A stretch of 64,000 nt of DNA from Selaginella moellendorffii (Eukaryota; Streptophyta; Lycopodiopsida; Selaginellales; Selaginellaceae): positions 833,157-897,156 of the forward strand of contig NW_003314278.1 of the NCBI RefSeq assembly GCF_000143415.4. The letters run 5' to 3'. The notes beneath the pieces were generated by a model. It worked only from the letters and a program-made list of their open reading frames with translations. It did not search any database and was not told where the DNA came from. This document shows, one piece after another, positions 57,559-64,000 of the stretch. The position numbers were made by a program, and so were the translations under genes. Numbering within the stretch: the first letter of the stretch is position 1; every line of letters starts with the position of its first letter.

Positions 57559-58626
57559 TGTAAGTGACTAAATTTTCCATTCTACTTTAGTCACTTAACC
57601 ACACCTCCGACCACTTGGAGGAGTCTCATTCACAACCTCCATAAGTCCATTTCAGGACTTGGGACTTGGTAGCCCTGAGAATGGCATCCATGCCACTCCA
57701 CATTTGCACTTGGTCCAAGTGCTCCACGTGTCCGATCCCATGACCGACACTCAAAGGTACCACCGACATGGCAGCTTGTTACGCTAAGGCCATGCCCAAT
57801 CACCTTTGCCACACTGGTAGTCCAATACAACTTGCATCACAGTCTTGGCTCTCCAAGACTAGGCAAACCATCCGTGAGTGGTCATCTCAGATCCACTCCT
57901 TAGCATCCTTAGAATGCCCACCGACAAGGGGAATAACCTTCCCCAATATCCCTCTGTCAGTCCCCACTAAGTCCCTTTCTGCCCCTGGCCGTGTTTGCCA
58001 ACACTGCCACTGGATTGAGGCCCACAGGCCCGACCACTAAGTCCCACGGTCTTCTTGGACTTCCTCCCCACACGACTGTGTCCTTGGTCACTGCCCCAGA
58101 GGACTGCTCCTCTTCCTTTTCACAGTCTGGGCCTTTGGGACAACATTTCGGAACACCGTGGCCTTACGCGAGCCACCTGGGTACTCTCCCCACCTTCCGC
58201 CCTTGGGTGCTCTAGCCATGGGCTTAGAGCGAGGTTCCGTTGAGCCACGCCTGGTATCCAAGTAGGTAGTGCCACCCACACTTGGACTGGGAGCATCGGC
58301 CAGTCGATCTCCTAGGGGAACTAGAGCCGGCTCTTGAACACTTCACCAAGCTACCCTGCTTGTCGGTCCATGTTCACTCTAGTCTTGGACTTCCCAGTGG
58401 TCAGCTCATCACCCAACACTGGGTCTGGCCTTCCTGGGCCAAACTGGCCTTTCCTGGCCAAACTAGCTCCACTGGGCTCCAACCCCCACACTCTCCTTAC
58501 TATACTTTTGGAACCCCCCGCAGCCCCCCCCCCCCACCTGGGGGACGATCGCTTTGGGCTTTCACCCAACTGCCTGTATTAGTATTCGGACTCGGACTCG
58601 GTCTCGGTCCCGGATTCGGACTCGGA

Positions 58627-58663
<37 letters not shown>

Positions 58664-59187
58664 CCGGTCCCGGTCTCAGTTCCATCTCGGACTCCATATC
58701 GGACTCCATCTCGGACTCCATATTGGGTCCATCTCGGACTCCATCTCGGGTCCATCTCGGACTCCATTTCGGGTCCATCTCGGACTCCATCTCGGACTCC
58801 ATATCGGACTCCATCTCGGACTCCATATCGGACTCCATCTCGGACTCCATATCGGACTCCACTTCGGGTCCATCTCGAACTCCATCTCGGACTCCATATC
58901 GGACTCCACTTCGGGTCCATCTCGGACTCCATCTCGAACTCTATATCGGACTCCACTTTGGGTCTATCTCGGACTCTATATCGGACTCCACTTCGGGTCC
59001 ATCTCGGACTCCAACTCGAGTCTGCCTCGTGCTTTCTCCTCGGGCACTTTGTTGGGAGTTCCACTCCCGCTCTCGACCTTCCAAGTCGGAGCTTTTAGTC
59101 CAAACGTCTTATGCTCGTTTGGCTTTCGCTTCGGCCACTACCACGTGGCACCCTTTCCGGCTCCACCTTGGGATTTTGTGTCTCACA
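57559..59187 (+). repeat. Solo LTR-B copy 3
   Basis: 1,629 bp from TGTAAGTGACTAAATTTTCC to TGTGTCTCACA. Perfect CAAAT duplications at 57,554-57,558 and 59,188-59,192. Removing it restores the LTR-C sequence order seen at 38,515-38,535. Contains the C-run core (58,490-58,565) and a minisatellite. Confidence 0.92.
58572..59015. repeat. 12-bp-period minisatellite in LTR-B copy 3
   Basis: Begins as six-base CGGTCT/CGGACT units, then GGACTCCATCTC, GGACTCCATATC and the 11-bp GGGTCCATCTC variants, in alternating order. Confidence 0.9.
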
Positions 59188-59192
59188 CAAAT

Positions 59193-59224
59193 ATCTTTTG
59201 ATACCCGAAGTCACATTTGTGACA
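59193..59224 (-). repeat. LTR-C' second part
   Basis: ATCTTTTGATACCCGAAGTC and on to TTTGTGACA, the terminal 32 bp of the LTR, followed by a polypurine tract (CTCTTTCCCCCTTGGGG). Confidence 0.8.
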
Positions 59225-60482
59225 CTCTTTCCCCCTTGGGGAAGATCGATGTCCTTATTGATGTATACCTGAGTCTAGCAAACCGTCAAGAAAACAACTC
59301 TAAAAGTTAACGAAAAGCACACTATATAGGAAACACACCGACTTAAATGAGTTATGGAATGACCTCTCCTCTACATCCAAAGACGTTAAGACTCAGATAC
59401 CCTCCAACCGTCGCTGACAAGGAAATGACTAATGTAGTTAGCCACCCTTGCTACTCCAAGTACCACTCGGTTTTCAAAGGAATGATATCCCTGCCCGTAG
59501 AGACATAGGGAGAAGGCTAAAGGCCCCACTTCCCCTGAGCAAGAAATCAACCCCGTTGGGAAGATTTAAACAACTATTATAAACTGGCAGATTAAGTTGT
59601 TTACATGACCACGCCCCTTTGTCAAAAATGAGTCATTGAGAGAAAAGCAGGGACTTGTGATCAGTCTATAATAGTTATCCCCATGGTTATGGATTGGACC
59701 CATGCACCAAAGTGTCGAAGTCAACCTACCAAAACTAACCCAAGTACTAAGGAACAAGAGAGATGACACATGTGATTTATAAAAATATATTACTGATTAA
59801 TTTGTAAGTTTTGTTACAAAGTTTTAAAAAACTAGTCTTTATTATTATTCTCATACTTTGTAACAAGCTCATGAGCATATGTAAGATTCCTAAGAGGTTC
59901 CCAAGTTGATTCACAAGTCGGGTAACCTTTCCACTTAACTAAATATTCCTTGGAACAACCATTACGAGCTTTGTGGGACAAGAGAATCACCTTGACCTCA
60001 TACTCCATGTCACCATTCACAACTTCCGGAGGGGGACGAATGTCCATAGAGCGATCCACATCAACACTATATGGTGCTAGTAAACTGACATGAAACACAT
60101 TATGTACATGGGACAACTCATCCAGAAGATCCAACTTATAGGATGCATCACCAACTTGCTTCACCACCTGATAGAGTCCAACATATCTCGGTAACAGCTT
60201 CCGAGATAAAGATCCTTTAATGTTCAAGTTCCAGGAAGATAGCCATACCTGATCTCCCACTTGATAGGATACATCTCGACAATGCTGATCCTTATCACAT
60301 CGATACCTATCTTGAGCTTTGCCCATCGCCTCAATAGCTTTAGTCCAACCTTGGCATAGCTGCTCTACATAAGTCTCAACAGCCAGGACCAACACTTCGG
60401 ACATTGGTTTCGGTACAACAATCTATTGAGGCACCCCACGAGCATTCCCTTGCAGCATCTCCCATGGAGAACAGCCAATAGT
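59225..60482 (-). mobile_element. 3' part of a second chromovirus copy
   Basis: Collinear with 32,113-33,370 of the full element. It is cut at 60,482 by LTR-D. The integrase end around 60,405-60,480 contains a TAG. Confidence 0.85.
59832..60404 (-). pseudogene. Integrase C-terminus with intact chromodomain
   Basis: One frame of 190 codons: GKAQDRYRCDKDQHCRDVSY, VGDQVWLSSWNLNIKG, PPPEVVNGDMEYEVKVILLS, and the chromodomain YLVKWKGYPTCESTWEPLRN. Chromodomains direct integration to modified chromatin. It lacks the rest of pol, so it is a fragment, but this part shows the layout broken in the 31-38 kb copy. Confidence 0.8.
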
Positions 60483-60888
60483 TGTAGCGCACATGGTTTT
60501 GACCCTTTATCCTATGGTGATTTACCATAGGATAACATCATGAAGCAGAACCTAAACCCTCTTTATGCCACATGACATGTGCCATGTGTCATATGCCACG
60601 CATCCAAAGGATAGTGGTGCGGAACCCAAGGGCCATTGAACGAAGGAACAATGCCAAACTCCCAAGCATGGAGCCAAGGAGCATTAGCACTGGAGCACAA
60701 AATGACTCCCGAGCATATAGCCCAAGGAGCGAAGGGACAGGAACCTGGAGCGACTTGGAACAGTCCTAGAGTAACCAGCATCCTAATGCCAGGACCAACA
60801 CGCAAAATGGAGCCAAACGGAGTCTGGCGCTATTTCGGCATATTGGTGGCCTAACGTGAGGACATGGGTACTCCACCAGCTAGCATGG
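60483..60888 (-). repeat. LTR-D copy 3, truncated
   Basis: TGTAGCGCACATGGTTTTGAC to CACCAGCTAGCATGG, where an LTR-E element interrupts it. Same CACATG-rich left part as copy 1. Confidence 0.7.
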
Positions 60889-61000
60889 TGAAACAAACAA
60901 GAGAGCAAACCCTAGGCCAGCCTCCCAACCCTTAAGGCATTACGGCCTTAAATCCCACAGACCATGGAATTTTCTTAGAATATTCTCGTGGTTCATGTCA
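60889..61000 (-). repeat. LTR-E, 3' LTR of the right-end element
   Basis: 112 bp, TGAAACAAACAAGAGAGC to GTGGTTCATGTCA. Inside edge is a polypurine run on the minus strand (plus TTCTCCCCTCCCTCATGACC). Confidence 0.75.
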
Positions 61001-61248
61001 TTCTCCCCTCCCTCATGACCCAGCCACATACGGCAGCTTTGAGAAGCTAAACAGGCCTCACATGAAGGGAGTTTAAGGCAATACGGCCATGGAGAAAAGA
61101 TGTGCAAACGGCAACACCAACATCGTGACAAACGGCCATGAAAGAAAGAAAGCAATACGGCTTTCTCACATGACAATACGGTCATGGAAAACAAGAGAAT
61201 GAGAATAGAACAAACAGCTCAAATCATATAACAATATAGCTATAAAAC

Positions 61249-61491
61249 TCAATTCTCCCCTTCCTCAGGAATGTCATCCAAGTCATAACCAAAACTCAAA
61301 AACACTCTCTTCATGTCATCCTCAGTTTCCCATGTAGCTTCGTCCATGGAATACCCATTCCACTGAACTAACAACTCCCTATTTGTTTTCTGGCGTGTTT
61401 TCACCAATCTTTGAGCAAGAATATTGGCTGGACCAGCCCTTCTCTGCATCAATCTCTGGAACCTGGATGATGGACTGATCCACGATATCAC
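61249..61491 (-). pseudogene. Chromodomain-like C-terminus of the right-end element
   Basis: Reads LVQWNGYSMDEATWETEDDM, a chromodomain-like fold. It is in a different frame from the integrase above it (they overlap at 61,379-61,491), so a frameshift near 61,440 separates them. Confidence 0.65.
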
Positions 61492-62845
61492 CAGAGTGCA
61501 AACACGCTTTAAGCTTGCTCACATGGAATGTTGGATGAATCTTCGAACTAACTGGCAAGTCCAAAGTGTATGCAAGATCCCCCACATGCTGTAAAATTGT
61601 CCAAGGCTCACAATACCGTGGAGACAACTTAGCACTGCCACCTCCTTTTAGAGACCATTGTGCATCTGACAACTTAAGGAAAACCTTGTCACCAACTTTG
61701 TACTCTTGATGACGACGATGCTCATCAGCCAATCTTTTGTCTCGTTCTTGAGCTTGCCTCATGTTCAATTTTACCAACTCAAGTTTGTCTTGCATATCCT
61801 CCAGGAAATCACAAGCATGAGGAACCCGAACCAAAGCCAAATTCAAACTCACAGGAGACCTAGGCTCATAGCTATACATCGCCATAAAAGGAGACATGCC
61901 AATAGCCAATTGATGAGTGCTATTGTGAGCAAACTGAAGCAAAGGCAAGTATTTCTCCCATACTCCTTGTCTAGTCAAATTTCCCACAAAAGATTGTAGC
62001 ATATCTTCTAATAGCTGATTCATGCGCTCTATCTGCCCATCAGATTGTGGATGCTCACCACTACTCATGCTCAGTTTAGTCTTTAGTTTTTCAAAGACTG
62101 TTTGCCAAAACTTGGACGTGAACTTAGGATCCCGATCACTCACAATGTCACCCAACAAACCATAAAAACTGAATAACCAGTCTACAAATAACTGAGCAAG
62201 TTCAGAAGCTTTTATCGTTGTCTTCACAAGGAAGAAGTGAGCCATCTTCGTCAAACGATCCACAACAACCCAAATAACATCATTTCCTCGAAAGGTTTTG
62301 GGCAAACCAGTGATAAAGTCCATCGAGATGCTATCCCACTTATTCTTAGGTATACGTAAAGGATGATAGAGGCCAACAAACTTCTGATGATCAACTTTGA
62401 CCGCCTGGCAGGTCAAACAACCACCTACGTACTTCTCAACATTTGACTTCATCCCAGGCCAAAAGAAATGCCTCTTCACCAACATATACGTTCTCAATAC
62501 CCCCGGATGCCCAACACTTAGCACATCATAACATTCAACCAAAATCTGTTTAATGAGTTTGTCAACATGAGGAATAACTACACATCCCTTCTTCACCAGA
62601 ATTCCATCTCGTATTTCAAATGACACAAACTTGTCACCCTTCAAATCTATAGAGGTGTCCCTCAACAAAACCTTCATGTGAATATCAGTGATAAAGGAGT
62701 CGAAGTCAACAAACTCCTTAAGCTCATCCAAGAGATCGCTAGATAGCTTCACGAACGAGATAGAATTTACTATCCTGGATAATGCATCAGCCACCTTATT
62801 GTCACCTCCATGCTTGTACCGGATCTTAACAGACATTTCCTGCAA
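61379..62845 (-). CDS. Integrase of the right-end gypsy element
   Basis: A 488-codon open frame. The end of RNase H (KHGGDNKVADALSR) is followed by the HHCC zinc domain (CYDVLSVGHPGVLRTYMLVK, CLTCQAVK), the DDE core (SMDFITGLPKT, VSDRDPKFTSKFW, HPQSDGQIERMN with its Glu) and the C-terminal part (YKVGDKVFLKLSDAQWSLKG). It is open, but with the RT broken it cannot be made as a working polyprotein. Confidence 0.85.
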   Translation of the reverse strand: MQEMSVKIRYKHGGDNKVADALSRIVNSISFVKLSSDLLDELKEFVDFDSFITDIHMKVLLRDTSIDLKGDKFVSFEIRDGILVKKGCVVIPHVDKLIKQILVECYDVLSVGHPGVLRTYMLVKRHFFWPGMKSNVEKYVGGCLTCQAVKVDHQKFVGLYHPLRIPKNKWDSISMDFITGLPKTFRGNDVIWVVVDRLTKMAHFFLVKTTIKASELAQLFVDWLFSFYGLLGDIVSDRDPKFTSKFWQTVFEKLKTKLSMSSGEHPQSDGQIERMNQLLEDMLQSFVGNLTRQGVWEKYLPLLQFAHNSTHQLAIGMSPFMAMYSYEPRSPVSLNLALVRVPHACDFLEDMQDKLELVKLNMRQAQERDKRLADEHRRHQEYKVGDKVFLKLSDAQWSLKGGGSAKLSPRYCEPWTILQHVGDLAYTLDLPVSSKIHPTFHVSKLKACLHSGDIVDQSIIQVPEIDAEKGWSSQYSCSKIGENTPENK

Positions 62846-62887
62846 AAACTCTTGCCAACGAGCAAGGCGGCCTCGAAGATCCTTTTG

Positions 62888-63190
62888 TCAACTGAAATAT
62901 TGGAGAAATTGATGGTCTGAATCCACATGGAAGTCCAATCCATATAAATAATGTCGCCATTCCTTCATAGCAGCAATCACAACATACAACTCTTTGTCTT
63001 GAGTAGGCCAATTCCGCTGTGTGGCATCAAACTTATGGCTCATGTATGCAAGAGGATGCCCAACTTGAAGCAAGACAGCTCTAATAGCAATGTCACTTGT
63101 ATCTGTCTCGACCACAAAAGGCTTTTTAGGATCAAAAATCTTCAACACCGGAGCAAAGATACAACACTGCTTCAAATGTTGAAATGCCAC
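62888..63190 (-). pseudogene. RNase H domain of the right-end element
   Basis: Reads FDPKKPFVVETDTSDIAIRA, LAYMSHKFDATQRNWPTQDK and HVDSDHQFLQYF, with a stop at 62,888 before the integrase frame. Confidence 0.75.
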
Positions 63191-63253
63191 TTCACACTTC
63201 TCATCCCAACCATGAATAGTAGCATGTTTTGACGTATTCTGGAGAAGATCAGT

Positions 63254-63957
63254 TCAAGGGGCTGCTATCCCTGAAAAGTCCTTCACAAATCGTCGAAAAA
63301 CTCCAGCCATACTAAGGAAACTATGAAGATCATGCACTATCGAAGGTATAGGCCAATCAACCATGGCCTGAATCTTTGTGGGATCAGCTCTCACTCCATG
63401 TACCAAAATCAAATGCCTGAGATATTCAATCTCCTCTAAAAAAACTCGCACTTGGATAACTTTGAGTAGAGCTTGTTATCCCTCAAAAGTTGTAAAACAC
63501 TTCGCACATGCATCTCATGTTCCTCCACGGAAGAGCTGAATACTAGGATATCATCAAAATAATCAATTGCAAACTTTCCCAAGTAAGTTTGTAGAACGTG
63601 ATTCATCAATCTCTGCAAAGTTGCAAAAGCATTTGTCAAACCAAATAGCATCACTAAAAACTCGTAGTGACCTGTCCTTGTTCGTAATGCAATTTTCGGA
63701 ACATCCTCTGGCTTGACACAAATCTGATGATATCCTTGCCTCTAATCAACCTTTGCAAAATATCGAGCTCCACGAAGACGATCAAGCATATCATCGATAC
63801 AAGGGATCGGGTACATAATATTCACTATCCTATCATTTAATCCCTTGTAGTTCACGCAGAGATGCCATGTACCATCTTTCTTTTTGACCATCACCACTGG
63901 AGCAGCCCAAGGAGACTTGCTGATCCGTAACCACCATTTCCTATAGGTAGTCAGCAA
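63254..63957 (-). pseudogene. Reverse transcriptase of the right-end element
   Basis: Three frames: SPWAAPVVMVKKKDGTWHLC (63,957-63,742), the catalytic block FAIDYFDDILVFSSS (63,654-63,436) and the RT connection (63,451-63,254). Frame changes and stops lie between them. Confidence 0.75.
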
Positions 63958-64000
63958 GCGGCCGAATAATCTCCTCAGCTTTAGTGGGACTAGTACGAGT

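Larger units (their letters stand above)
61001..64000 (-). mobile_element. Ty3/gypsy element with short LTRs, 3' part (continues past the window)
   Basis: Minus strand, right to left: RT, RNase H, integrase, chromodomain-like end, polypurine tract, LTR-E. RT is broken into frames at 63,957-63,742, 63,654-63,436 and 63,451-63,254, with the catalytic motif as YFDD. A non-coding stretch of about 240 bp (61,010-61,248) with repeated AATACGGCC-type units precedes the LTR. Confidence 0.85.

Noticed and set aside
43435-59015. Regular direct repeats considered as a CRISPR array
   Set aside because: 12-bp-period repeats without spacers, inside LTRs of a plant genome.
58282-59310. Ser-Asp/Ile repeat frame and antisense Met-Glu-Ser repeat frames
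   Set aside because: Translation of the 12-bp minisatellite, open in several frames; not protein genes.

Overview
The window looks like nuclear DNA of a land plant with motile sperm, most likely a lycophyte such as Selaginella. This is an inference: no species marker was searched. It rests on plant-type genes (P-class PPR, subfamily II LRR receptor kinase, D-type cyclin, TANGLED-like protein, plastid-type amidophosphoribosyltransferase), almost all introns being only about 45-65 bp, and a gene resembling sperm-flagellum microtubule inner proteins.

Region 1 (1-21,600) is very compact and carries twelve genes. In order they are: a DUF3755 protein (cut by the left edge), the TFIIH subunit TFB5, a NOL9/Grc3 polynucleotide kinase, a coiled-coil protein of unknown role, a TANGLED1-like protein, a CIMIP2/FAM166-like ciliary protein, a D-type cyclin, amidophosphoribosyltransferase, the IWR1/RDM4 RNA polymerase II import factor, an intronless PPR protein, choline-phosphate cytidylyltransferase, an LRR receptor kinase and a papain-like protease (thirteen counting the partial first gene). 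Exon models were built by hand from GT-AG junctions and reading phase, and each one closes in frame. Gaps between genes are tiny: 42 bp between TFB5 and NOL9, 42 bp between the IWR1 and PPR start codons, and 51 bp between the coiled-coil and TANGLED-like start codons. The genes are mostly housekeeping (DNA repair and transcription, rRNA processing, purine and phospholipid synthesis, cell division) and form no obvious pathway cluster.

Region 2 (about 22,000-27,000) is a decay zone. It holds fragments of a kelch-repeat gene, an amidohydrolase and a protein kinase laid end to end, then about 2 kb of very AT-rich DNA with a probable Helitron-helicase relic.

Region 3 (27,000-64,000) is nested LTR-retrotransposon DNA, nearly all Ty3/gypsy, with a 985-bp assembly gap at 40,328-41,312. 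A nearly complete chromovirus (31,188-38,557, minus strand) with closely matching 925/931-bp LTRs sits inside an older LTR. I separate six LTR types here, named LTR-A to LTR-F only for this report. Two LTR-B copies are solo LTRs with perfect 5-bp target duplications. LTR-A and LTR-B contain a 12-bp-period minisatellite, and LTR-A, B and C share a core of a TATA-like stretch plus a long C/G run. A second gypsy family with very short (112-bp) LTRs occupies the right end and runs out of the window.

No CRISPR array, prokaryotic operon, rRNA gene or tRNA gene was seen. No clearly new molecular system was found. The most unusual items are the flagellar-protein homologue, the row of host-gene fragments next to a Helitron relic, and the LTR architecture with its shared core and internal minisatellite.
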